Origin: CAYVUV01 sp964455095
GTDB taxonomy: Bacteria; Desulfobacterota; Binatia; HRBIN30; CADEER01
Assembly: GCA_964455095.1 (NCBI GenBank)
Contig: CAYVUV010000163.1
Location: 1 to 61,899, forward strand
Length of the DNA stretch: 61,899 bases
Direction of reading: 5' to 3'
The notes below the pieces were generated by a model. It did not search any database. It worked only from the letters and a program-made list of their open reading frames with translations, and was not told the origin of the DNA. A program made the translations under genes and the position numbers. Within the stretch, counting starts at the first letter, position 1, and each line of letters starts with the position of its first letter. Of the stretch, positions 9,168 to 17,232 are shown one piece after another.

Positions 9168-9178
9168 GGGGGATTTTC
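9141..9178. repeat. Single palindromic element at the 3' end of the pyruvyltransferase gene
   Basis: A hairpin with arms CTTCCCCC and GGGGGA around GTTGGCGAA, followed by the tail TTGAGGGGGATT. It is one copy of the spacer repeat family, here between codirectional genes and overlapping the coding sequence that ends at 9167. There is no partner copy in this gap. Confidence 0.65.
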
Positions 9179-9212
9179 CTGGTGTGACTTGTCCGCCGGC
9201 CGGCGGCTCGCT

Positions 9213-11471
9213 ATGCCCGTCGCGGACGTGCTCATGCTGAAATGGTTGGCCCACCTCGCCCTGCGGCGGCATCGCGTAGTCCTGGCGAGCAGCGCCGCGG
9301 TGCTCGCACTCGCCGGGCTGGTGCTGTGGTACGGCGGCAAGCTCGCCTCGGGCACCACCGAGGGCATCGAATCGTCGGTCGTGCAGGAGATGCTCGGCCG
9401 GGAGCTGGCCTATCCGGGTGACTCCTCGTTTCTGATTCTCTTCCGCAGTCGCGACTTCGACTGGCTCGATCCGCGCTACCGCACCGCGCTGAGCGAAGCG
9501 CTCGCGCCGCTGCGGGCCGATCCGCGCGTGCGACTCGTCCTGGCGCCGGACGATGCGCCGCAGCTGGTGGCCGAGCGGTTGGTGTCCGCCGACAAGCGCA
9601 GCACGCTCGTCGTCGTCTCCCTGCGCGACGCCTTCTTCGCCGCGGCCGCTTCCTATCCCGAGCTGCGCGCCAGCGTGCGTTCGGACAGTCTGGAGATGGG
9701 CTTCACCGGGTTTCTCGCCTATCGCCACGATCTCGACCGCACGCTCGAGTACGACGTCCTGCTGGCCGAGATCATCAGCCTGCCGCTGGCGGTGTTGGTG
9801 CTGCTGCTCGTCTTTCGCAGCGTTGCCGCCGCGGCCATCTCGGTGGGCGTCGGCGCGCTGGCGGTGGTGACCGGCGTCGCCGTGCTCACCGCGCTGTCGC
9901 ACGTGATGGAGATCGCCGCCTATGCGATCAACGTCGCGTCGCTGATCGGCCTCGGCGTGGCGATCGACTACTCGCTGTTCATCGTCAGCCGTTACCGCGA
10001 CGAGCTCGACGGCGGGTCCGACCCGGGCGCGGCGCTGGTGGTGGCGCTGGAGACGGCCGGCCATGCCGTGCTGTTCTCCGGTTTCGCCGTCGCCGTTGGT
10101 CTCTCCGGTCTGTTTTTCTTTCGCGGCTCCTTCCTGGCGACGATGGGCTTCGGCGGCAGCATCGTGGCCGCGTTCGCCGTCGCTTTTGCCCTCACCTTTC
10201 TGCCCGCCGTGCTGGTCGCGCTCGGGCCGCGCATCGACGCCTGGCGCGTGGCCGTGCCGCGCATCGCCGCGCTGGAGGGCAGTTGGCACCGCATCGCCAC
10301 CTGGGTCATGCGGCGGCCGGTGCTGGTGCTCGTCTCGACGCTCCTCGTCGTCTTGGTCCTCGGCTCGCCGTTCATCCGCATGTCCCTCGCCGCGGCCGAC
10401 ATCTCGACGCTGCCGCGCGGCGTCGAGGCGCGCGACGTCTACGAGCAGCTGCGCGAGACATTTCCCGATCAGGTGCGCACCCGCATCCTGGTCGCGGTCC
10501 GCTACCCGACCGCACCGGCCTATTCGCCGGAGCGCGTCGGGCCGCTCTACGAACTGGCCCAGCGTTTGAGAGCGTTGCCGGGAGTGGTCAAGGTTGAGGG
10601 GGCCGTCGATACCGACCCGCGTCTGAACGTCGAGTACTTCGAGGCCGACGCCGAGACACCAACCGATGACCTGCCGGCCGCCGCACAACGGATGCGGGGC
10701 ATGGTCACGGCCGACACGGTGGCGTTGCTGCTGGTGCTTACCGACGAGCCCCCGACCAGCGAGGCGGCCCGCGCGCTGGTCCGCACGATACGGACCAATC
10801 GGCAGGTCGGCGACGGGACGTTCCTGGTCGGCGGATCACCCGCCAACGACGTCGACCTGAACGCCTTCATCCTGGCGCGCGCCCCGACGGCCATCGCCTT
10901 CGTGCTCGCCGTCACCTACGTCGTCCTCTTTGTCATGCTGCGCTCGGTGATCCTGCCGCTCAAGGCGGTGATCATGAATCTGCTCTCGATCGCCGCCTCG
11001 TTCGGAGCCCTGGTGTGGATCTTCGAGGACGGGCATCTCGTCTGGCTCCTCGGCTTCGAGCCGCAGCCGCTCGACGTCGGGGTGCCGGTGCTGCTGTTCT
11101 GCGCCGTCTTCGGGCTGTCGATGGATTACGAGGTGCTGATGCTGTCGCGCATGCGCGAGGAATACCTGCGCACTGGCGACAACACCTGGGCGGTGGCGGA
11201 AGGACTCGAACGCACCGGCCGCCTGGTGACCAGCGCGGCGGTGATCATGGTGACCGTCTTCGGTGCCTTCGCCCTGGCGCGCGTCATCATGGTGCAGTCG
11301 CTGGGCGTCGCCCTGGCCATCGCCGTGGCGCTCGACGCCACGCTGGTCCGCGTGCTCATCGTCCCCGCCACCATGCGCCTGTTCGGCGACTTCAACTGGT
11401 GGGCCCCGGCGTGGCTCGGCGGCGTCCAGCCGCGGCGCGACGCCCGCGGCCGCAACGACACGCGTCATTGA
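9213..11471 (+). CDS. MMPL-family RND transporter
   Basis: A 752-residue inner-membrane protein with two homologous halves. Each half has one helix, a large periplasmic domain and a cluster of helices. The signature GVAIDYSLFIVSRYRDEL in half one and FGLSMDYEVLMLSRMREEY in half two are the conserved Asp-Tyr helices that relay protons in MmpL3-type lipid exporters. Length is a little short for MmpL3 but usual for bacterial MMPL and HpnN-like proteins. The ATG at 9213 is chosen; 9234 (MLKWLAHL) is an alternative. It overlaps the convergent gene at its 3' end by 7 bp. Likely exports a lipid; cargo unknown. Confidence 0.9.
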   Translation: MPVADVLMLKWLAHLALRRHRVVLASSAAVLALAGLVLWYGGKLASGTTEGIESSVVQEMLGRELAYPGDSSFLILFRSRDFDWLDPRYRTALSEALAPLRADPRVRLVLAPDDAPQLVAERLVSADKRSTLVVVSLRDAFFAAAASYPELRASVRSDSLEMGFTGFLAYRHDLDRTLEYDVLLAEIISLPLAVLVLLLVFRSVAAAAISVGVGALAVVTGVAVLTALSHVMEIAAYAINVASLIGLGVAIDYSLFIVSRYRDELDGGSDPGAALVVALETAGHAVLFSGFAVAVGLSGLFFFRGSFLATMGFGGSIVAAFAVAFALTFLPAVLVALGPRIDAWRVAVPRIAALEGSWHRIATWVMRRPVLVLVSTLLVVLVLGSPFIRMSLAAADISTLPRGVEARDVYEQLRETFPDQVRTRILVAVRYPTAPAYSPERVGPLYELAQRLRALPGVVKVEGAVDTDPRLNVEYFEADAETPTDDLPAAAQRMRGMVTADTVALLLVLTDEPPTSEAARALVRTIRTNRQVGDGTFLVGGSPANDVDLNAFILARAPTAIAFVLAVTYVVLFVMLRSVILPLKAVIMNLLSIAASFGALVWIFEDGHLVWLLGFEPQPLDVGVPVLLFCAVFGLSMDYEVLMLSRMREEYLRTGDNTWAVAEGLERTGRLVTSAAVIMVTVFGAFALARVIMVQSLGVALAIAVALDATLVRVLIVPATMRLFGDFNWWAPAWLGGVQPRRDARGRNDTRH

Positions 11472-13237
11472 TCGGCGTCTGGCGTTGACGCCATCGGCTC
11501 CGGCGCGGCGGTTCGCTGCCATGTGCGCCAGAGCAGCGAGGCGAGGGCGGTCGCGAGCCCGAACGAGAGCACCGAACAGACCAGCGGCAGGCCCTGGATG
11601 GTGAGCAGGTCGTAGCCGAACACTTTGGCCGCCCCCAGTGCGCCGAGGGCCAATGCCACCGCGAACAGCTCGCCGTCGCGGCGCGCGCAGCCCAACGTCA
11701 TCAATCCGATCGCCATGACATTGATCAGGATCGACTGGGCGGATTGGAAGGCGGCATCGAGGTGCGACGTCTGTGGTGCCAGGGACGCATGCAGTGCGAC
11801 GCGGGCGCCGGCAAACAGGTAGACGAGCCCGGCCACCAGCGGCGTGACCCCGAGGGGGTCTCCGGGGTGCAGCGTCAGGCGGGCCGCATCGCTGCTGACC
11901 AGGCCGCGCCGGCAGGCGTGGTAGTGCACGAGGCACAGCGCGCTCAGCGCCCACAACGCGGTGCCGCGCGCCCATGGCTCCGCCGCTGCGGCCGACAGGA
12001 CGCCCAGGACGATGGCCGCTGCGAGCGCGAACCCCTGGTAGAGATACGAGGAGATGCGCAGCGCACCGATGCCTGCCGATGCGGCGGCGAGGCCGAGCCC
12101 GGCGGCGACCGCCGACCAGATCACCACCGCCCAGTCGTTTCCGGGCGTCAGTGTGGTCAGCGCGAGGCCCAGCAAGAGCAGACCAGCCCAGGTGAAGGAG
12201 ACGACTGCCGAGGTATTCAGCCTGCGGGGTCGGCTGAAGACCTGGGCGCCGAGCGCGTGGCCGACGGCGAGCACAACGGCGGCGGCGGCGAGGGCGCGCT
12301 CCGCACCGAGCCGCGGCCCGGTCACCGAAGCGGCCGCCCCGTACGCCCACGCGACATTGGCGACCACCAGGAACGGCGCGAACCACCCCGCCGCGCGTCC
12401 GTCGCGCAGAAAGGACCACACGGCGAAGAGCAGGTAGCAGAGCGCGAACGCGGCCACGCCGGGCAGGAACCATTCGGCGGCGATGCGCACCGGCATCATC
12501 TCGTGGCGCAGGATCGGCGCGCGCAGCTGGGCATGCCACAGCGACCAGAATCCCATCGACACGGCGAACGACGCCCAGCGCATCCAGGCGCAGCCCACAA
12601 CCCCGCGCGCCGCGAAGGCCAGGACGTTGCCGAACAGGACGATCGGCGCGAGCGCGGCGAACGCGGGCCGCGGGAAGTCGAGTCCGACCGCCACCAAGCT
12701 CCCGCCGAGCACGCCCGCCACCAACGGGGCGGCCGACGAGAAGCGGAAACCAGTCGCGCTGAGCGATGCCATCGCGGCGACCAGGACGCCGTATGCGGCC
12801 GCTGCCGAGAGCGTCTCGAAACGGGCGTGGCTTTCGGCGACTGCGGCGAGCAGCAGGGCGGCACCGCAGGTCGAATATATCGGCGCGCGCGGCGAGCCCG
12901 CTGCGTGCCGGACATAGCCGAAGGCGATCACGAACGCTGCGTAGGCGATGCCCACCCATGTGCCGGCGGTCCGGTCGACGATCCCCTGGTCGACGATCGT
13001 GCGCAGCGCGAGCGCGACGACCAGCAGGAAGGAGACGGTCGCCGCGGACGAAAAGACCGTCGACAGCTCGGTGACGCCGAGCGCGGCCGCGGGCGCGTCG
13101 GCGGGTGCGGCCGCCCGATCGGCGGGCTCGTAAGGCGCCAGCGCATCAATCCGCCGGCTGAGCCGGTCGACGCGATCGGTCAGCGTCCTGACCTCGTTCG
13201 CGAGCTGCCTGATCCGCGATTCGGTTGACTCGTCCAT
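11465..13237 (-). CDS. DUF2339-like polytopic membrane protein
   Basis: A 590-residue protein. The first 45 residues form a predicted coiled coil (ESRIRQLANEVRTLTDRVDR) followed by a Pro/Ala-rich linker, then about sixteen closely spaced hydrophobic helices. Coiled coil plus many helices is the pattern of DUF2339 predicted membrane proteins, whose role is unknown. GAGG lies about ten bases before the ATG at 13237. It follows the NrfD gene by 39 bp on the same strand, so it may be the last gene of the electron-transfer operon. Its tail overlaps the convergent MMPL gene. Confidence 0.65.
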   Translation of the reverse strand: MDESTESRIRQLANEVRTLTDRVDRLSRRIDALAPYEPADRAAAPADAPAAALGVTELSTVFSSAATVSFLLVVALALRTIVDQGIVDRTAGTWVGIAYAAFVIAFGYVRHAAGSPRAPIYSTCGAALLLAAVAESHARFETLSAAAAYGVLVAAMASLSATGFRFSSAAPLVAGVLGGSLVAVGLDFPRPAFAALAPIVLFGNVLAFAARGVVGCAWMRWASFAVSMGFWSLWHAQLRAPILRHEMMPVRIAAEWFLPGVAAFALCYLLFAVWSFLRDGRAAGWFAPFLVVANVAWAYGAAASVTGPRLGAERALAAAAVVLAVGHALGAQVFSRPRRLNTSAVVSFTWAGLLLLGLALTTLTPGNDWAVVIWSAVAAGLGLAAASAGIGALRISSYLYQGFALAAAIVLGVLSAAAAEPWARGTALWALSALCLVHYHACRRGLVSSDAARLTLHPGDPLGVTPLVAGLVYLFAGARVALHASLAPQTSHLDAAFQSAQSILINVMAIGLMTLGCARRDGELFAVALALGALGAAKVFGYDLLTIQGLPLVCSVLSFGLATALASLLWRTWQRTAAPEPMASTPDADQ

Positions 13238-13276
13238 CGGACGCGACCTCTTCGCACGGCGTGGACGCGCTCTGCG

Positions 13277-14521
13277 TTACGTCACTCGGATCCCTGCTTC
13301 TGTGCCGCGGGCGATCGTGAATCGGCCGAGCGAGATCTCGATCGCCACCTTGGTCATCAGCGTCAGCAGCAGGAACCCGACGCCGAAGATCCCTGCCGAC
13401 ACCATCCATTCCACCGGCGTGGGCGCGTACTCGTAGATCTCGCCGAGCGTGTCCGGCGTCAGGCCGGGAATGACCAGACACATGCCTTTCTCGAGGTAGA
13501 CGGCGGCGTAGATCAGCACGCAGCCGAGGTTCAACGTCACCCGGTTGCGGCGCGTCGCGGGCACCAGGAAGAGCAGGAAGGCGACGAGCCCGGAGGCGAG
13601 CGACAACCACGCGTAGGGAACGACCGCCGTGTGGCCGCGCAAGCCGAACAACAGGTAGCGGGCGAACAGGGTGTGCTCGGTGTTCGAGTAGAACTCCTTG
13701 AAGAAGTCGACCGCCTGCAGGAACAGGTTGATGCCCATGGCGTAGGCCATCAGCTCGGCGATCTTCCAGATCGCTTCGTCCTTGATGGCGAGCGGCGTGG
13801 TGCGGCGCAGGACCTGGAGCATGATCAGGAGGATGGCGGGACCGGAGCAGAAGGCCGACACCAGGAAGCGCGGTGCGAGGATGGCGGCGTTCCAGAACGG
13901 CCGCGCCGGGAAGCCGCTGTAGACGAACGCCGTGACCGTGTGGATGCTGATCGCCATCGGAATCGACAGGATCACCAGCGGCCACACCACGCCTGTGCGG
14001 TACGGCGTGGCGCGGAAGCCGTTGAAGAGGAGGTAGGTGACGATGACGAGGTTGAGCAGCAGATACGCGTTCAGCACCACGACGTCCCAGGCGAGGATCG
14101 AGGCCGGCAGGTTGAGGTGTCCCAACCCCGGCATCATGTGCCAGAGCCGCTCCGGATGGCCGATGTCGACCGTGACGAACAGCGCGCACATGACGCAGGC
14201 GCTGACGGCGAGCAGCTCGCCCAGCACGACGATCTCTTTGATCGGTCCCCAGTGATAGATGTACGCGGGGATGACGAGGATGATGGCGGCGGCCGCGACG
14301 CCGACCAGGAACGTGAAGTTGCCGATGTAGAACCCCCAGGAGACCTGGTCGCGCATGTTGGTCAGGATCAGCCCCTGGGTCAGCTGCTGCTGGTAGGCCA
14401 GCGCGCCGACCAGAATCAGCCCCACCAGGAACAGCAGCCACAGCCAGTAGACGACGCTGCCGCGCGCGACGATCCGCAGGCTGCCGACGACGAACTGCCC
14501 GAATCCCGTGCCGTGCTTCAT
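13277..14521 (-). CDS. NrfD/PsrC-family membrane quinone-interacting subunit
   Basis: A 414-residue inner-membrane protein with about ten helices. YWLWLLFLVGLILVGALAY, QVSWGFYIGNFTFLVG and VTVDIGHPERLWHMM are typical of the NrfD family (also DsrP and HybB), which exchange electrons with menaquinone or ubiquinone. AGGGGC precedes the ATG at 14521. It starts 12 bp after the Fe-S gene, so the two are surely co-translated. Together with that protein and the tetrahaem cytochrome it would form a membrane complex passing electrons between the quinone pool and the periplasm. Direction is not determinable from sequence. Confidence 0.9.
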   Translation of the reverse strand: MKHGTGFGQFVVGSLRIVARGSVVYWLWLLFLVGLILVGALAYQQQLTQGLILTNMRDQVSWGFYIGNFTFLVGVAAAAIILVIPAYIYHWGPIKEIVVLGELLAVSACVMCALFVTVDIGHPERLWHMMPGLGHLNLPASILAWDVVVLNAYLLLNLVIVTYLLFNGFRATPYRTGVVWPLVILSIPMAISIHTVTAFVYSGFPARPFWNAAILAPRFLVSAFCSGPAILLIMLQVLRRTTPLAIKDEAIWKIAELMAYAMGINLFLQAVDFFKEFYSNTEHTLFARYLLFGLRGHTAVVPYAWLSLASGLVAFLLFLVPATRRNRVTLNLGCVLIYAAVYLEKGMCLVIPGLTPDTLGEIYEYAPTPVEWMVSAGIFGVGFLLLTLMTKVAIEISLGRFTIARGTEAGIRVT

Positions 14522-14533
14522 GCGCTCGGCCCC

Positions 14534-15439
14534 TCAGTAGAAGTAGTAGAAGCGCGGCCGCGTATTGAGCTCCTCCTTGAGGATGAAGACGCGGTGGTGC
14601 TCGAGTACGTAGCGGACCTCGCTCTCCGGATCGCGCAGGTTGCCAAACTTCCTGGCCCCGACCGGGCAGATCTCGACGCAGGCCGGGTAGAGGCCCTTGC
14701 GGGTGCGTTGGATACAGAAGGTGCACTTCTCGACCACGCCCCGCTTGCGCGGCCGGTTGCCGAACAGATGCATCTGCGGGTTGAGCTCGTCGGGCGGAAT
14801 GTCGGGGTCGGCCCAGTTGAAGTGTCGCGCTCCGTAGGGGCAGGCCGACATGCAGCAGCGGCAGCCGATGCACCAGTCGGGATCGACGACCACGATGCCG
14901 TCCGGTTCCTGCCAGGTCGCCTTCACCGGGCACGATTTGACGCAGGGCGGATTGCGGCACTGCTGGCACTGGACCGGCATGTACGTGTAGCCGTCCTGCG
15001 GCACCAGGTCGGGGTCGTAGTAGGCATCCGATTCGAAGACGTCGGTTCCCCGCTGCCGTTCGATCTGCAGGACGCGGATCCATTGGACCGCCGGCCGCCG
15101 TGAGAGGTTGTTCTCCTTCACGCACGCGTGCACGCAGCGGCGGCATCCGATGCAGCGGGTGAGGTCGAGCGCGTAGGCGAACTCGACGCCGGGGATCGGC
15201 GGGTCGTTGCCGATGGTGACCTCGCGGCCGTAGCGCTCGTGCACGTCGGCCTCGAGCCGGGCAATCAGGCGCGCGATCTCCTCGGGGCTCATCTCGTGGA
15301 AGTGTGTGCCCAGGACCTCCTGCAGCTTCGCGGTGCCGAGCTTCGCCGCCGCGACGACCAGGGCCAGGCCGGCCAGCCCGCCGAGCGCGGCGCGGCGCGT
15401 GATGCCGTGTTCGCCGGCGGTGTCGTCGTCACCGGGCAT
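14534..15439 (-). CDS. Periplasmic four-cluster ferredoxin-like Fe-S subunit with Tat signal
   Basis: A 301-residue protein. A Tat signal (ITRRAALGGLAGLALVVAAA) at residues 12-31 directs export of the folded protein. Four cysteine groups follow: CIGCRRCVHAC, CQQCRNPPC with KSCP, CIGCRCCMSACP, and CTFC with ACVEICP. This is the 16-Cys pattern of DmsB, HybA and DsrO-type subunits carrying four [4Fe-4S] clusters. The ATG at 15439 has a strong GGAGGAGGGG just upstream and overlaps the end of the cytochrome gene by 11 bp. It would wire the cytochrome to the NrfD subunit. Confidence 0.92.
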   Translation of the reverse strand: MPGDDDTAGEHGITRRAALGGLAGLALVVAAAKLGTAKLQEVLGTHFHEMSPEEIARLIARLEADVHERYGREVTIGNDPPIPGVEFAYALDLTRCIGCRRCVHACVKENNLSRRPAVQWIRVLQIERQRGTDVFESDAYYDPDLVPQDGYTYMPVQCQQCRNPPCVKSCPVKATWQEPDGIVVVDPDWCIGCRCCMSACPYGARHFNWADPDIPPDELNPQMHLFGNRPRKRGVVEKCTFCIQRTRKGLYPACVEICPVGARKFGNLRDPESEVRYVLEHHRVFILKEELNTRPRFYYFY

Positions 15440-16115
15440 CGTTCCCCTCCTCCGCTTGGTCGCCCTCGGGCTGCTCCGGCGGCGCGGCGAAAGGCGGGCC
15501 GGCCTCGAACACCAGCGGCGGCACGGGGCGCTTGAGACTGGCGCGGAGGTCGTCTGGCGCGACCGGCTTGGGCATCGGGCGAATTTGCGCAAAGCGCGGA
15601 TGGTGCGGGTTGTGACAGTGCACGCAGAGCAGCGTGTAGCGCTGCACCCCGTCCCAACGCCCGGTGCGCTTGCCGTGCACGCCGGCCTTCCACGAACGCA
15701 GCGAGGGGCCGTGGCACTGCCCGCACAGCAGGTAGGAGCGTTCGAAGGGGATGAGCGCGCCGCTCGCCAGCCGCAAGTGATCGCGGTCGCGCTCGTCGTG
15801 GCAGTCGAGGCACCAGCGGTTCTGCTCGTCGTGGCGCAGCACGATTTCCTCGTGGTACTCCGTCAGCACCCGGCGTTTGGGGTTTGGTTCGCCCTCGGCG
15901 TGGCAATCCATGCACGGGAAGGTGTCCTCCGACAGCGGCGGCGGAGGAACCAGGATCTCTCCGGGCGGAGCGCCCGCCGACTCCTGCGCCGCGGCCGGCA
16001 GGGAGTGGTCGTCCGGCGCGGGAGGGGATCCGCTGTCGTCGGCGCGTGACGCTCGGGGCAGGGCGAAGGCGATCAGGAGCAACAGCACCACCGAGAGTTT
16101 CAGCCGATCTGACAT
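15429..16115 (-). CDS. Secreted tetrahaem c-type cytochrome
   Basis: A 228-residue protein with a Sec signal peptide (cleavage near ASRA-DD, residue 26) and four CxxCH haem sites: CMDCH, CLDCH, CGQCH and CVHCH. A Pro-rich linker follows the signal and the last 40 residues are again Pro-rich and lack haem sites. Spacing is unlike cytochrome c3 or the trihaem DsrJ. Gene order cytochrome, Fe-S, NrfD resembles the Cbc-type quinone-cytochrome complexes described in Geobacter; the homology is not tested here. AGGTG lies about six bases before the ATG at 16115. Confidence 0.9.
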   Translation of the reverse strand: MSDRLKLSVVLLLLIAFALPRASRADDSGSPPAPDDHSLPAAAQESAGAPPGEILVPPPPLSEDTFPCMDCHAEGEPNPKRRVLTEYHEEIVLRHDEQNRWCLDCHDERDRDHLRLASGALIPFERSYLLCGQCHGPSLRSWKAGVHGKRTGRWDGVQRYTLLCVHCHNPHHPRFAQIRPMPKPVAPDDLRASLKRPVPPLVFEAGPPFAAPPEQPEGDQAEEGNDAR

Positions 16116-16188
16116 GAAACACCTGCTCGTCTTCGCTGCTCGATGTGGTCGGCCCCAACCCCTCCCCTGTGAATTGAAACGCGATATC

Positions 16189-16932
16189 CTAGCGAGCTGG
16201 CGCCGGCGGCACCGGCGCTTCGGCCGCGAGCGCGAAGTTGACGGTAGCGGTCTGGCCGCCGACGACCGTCACCGGGCGATCGATGCTACCCAGCAGCTCG
16301 TGCCACACCCGCAGCGTGTAGGTGCCGGGCGGCACCTGGTCGATGACGAACTGCCCGTCGCTGCCGGTCACGGCGTGGTACGGATCGTTGGCGACGAAGA
16401 CGTAGGCGTGCATCCAGGTGTGGCGGACGTTGCAGTTGATGTGCACCAGCCCGGCGTCGCTCAGCAGCTGGCGGGCGGTGTGCTTGGGCAGGATGCCGAC
16501 GTTGAACAGCGTGCGCGTCCCCAGCCGGGCGTGGGCGTCGTGCAGAAAGGGATCGGTGTTGCGGATCTCCAGCGTCTGACCCACGGTGGCGCTGCGGACG
16601 TGTGGGACGAAGGCGCACTTGACGTTGTCGAGCACCACCGGCTGGTCGCGCGGCACCGGCTTTCCGCCGATCACGTCGACCAGGTAGACGACCGCGTCGC
16701 TCAGTGCCCCGCCCTTGCCGACGATCAGCCGCTCGTCGGGCACGGTGTCGCCGCAGACCTCGTGCTGCTTGAAGACGGGTTGTGGCGGTAAGACCGGCAC
16801 CTCACCGGCGACCAGTACCGCGCCGGTGATCGTGCCGCCGTTCTCGACGGGCTTTTCCAGGTACTCTGCCCGGACCGCACTCGCCCACACACAGGAGCAG
16901 ACGGCAACCAGCAGCACACGCCATGTACGCAT
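16189..16932 (-). CDS. Secreted cupredoxin-like protein with a C-terminal beta-sandwich
   Basis: A 247-residue exported protein with a signal peptide ending at VRA (residue 22). Residues 30-185 resemble a cupredoxin fold. The cluster Cys167, His171, Met174 (CNVRHTWM) together with His131 or His134 matches a type 1 copper ligand set. A carboxypeptidase regulatory-like sandwich (VPPGTYTLRVWHE) follows. GGGAGGG sits just before the ATG at 16932. It lies 73 bp upstream of the cytochrome gene on the same strand, so it probably heads the operon. A role as periplasmic electron carrier or copper sensor is inferred. Confidence 0.75.
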   Translation of the reverse strand: MRTWRVLLVAVCSCVWASAVRAEYLEKPVENGGTITGAVLVAGEVPVLPPQPVFKQHEVCGDTVPDERLIVGKGGALSDAVVYLVDVIGGKPVPRDQPVVLDNVKCAFVPHVRSATVGQTLEIRNTDPFLHDAHARLGTRTLFNVGILPKHTARQLLSDAGLVHINCNVRHTWMHAYVFVANDPYHAVTGSDGQFVIDQVPPGTYTLRVWHELLGSIDRPVTVVGGQTATVNFALAAEAPVPPAPAR

Positions 16933-17232
16933 GGACCCTCCCGTTGGCTGAGACTACTTGCTGGTCGAGAGAACTCAGCATGGTGCGTGCCAGCATGCTG
17001 AAGCGGGCGCAGACCGGCGGATTCGCAGCACCGGGAGATGGCTGTCGCAGAGACGGGAATCTCGCGCGGCGGGATGCGCACCCTCCCGATGTCTGTTCTT
17101 GCTGCCGGTTCACCCAGTCTGACGACCACTCGGGTCGTCGAACGCCCGTTCGTCCCGGCGCTACTCGCCTCTGTTTGCGCTTCGGCGCTAGGCTGACTAC
17201 GGGTGTATCTCTGGCCAAAACGGGGGGAACGA
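16933..17232. promoter_or_regulatory. Divergent 300-bp regulatory gap
   Basis: This gap separates the cupredoxin-headed electron-transfer operon (minus) from the dihaem propeller gene (plus), so both promoters must lie here. I see a perfect hairpin GACGACC-N5-GGTCGTC at 17121-17139 and a short GCGC-TTCG-GCGC hairpin at 17177-17188. No convincing -35/-10 pair stands out on either strand. The first hairpin could be an operator for a regulator serving both redox genes. No coding sequence is supported. Confidence 0.4.

Noticed and set aside
9189..9212. TTG start for the MMPL gene
   Set aside because: It lies close behind the repeat tail and has no better ribosome site than the ATG at 9213; the eight extra residues look non-conserved.
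13277..16115. DsrJOP part of a sulfite-reduction Dsr complex
   Set aside because: The cytochrome has four haem sites and a different spacing from DsrJ, and no dsrM, dsrK or dsrAB is present.
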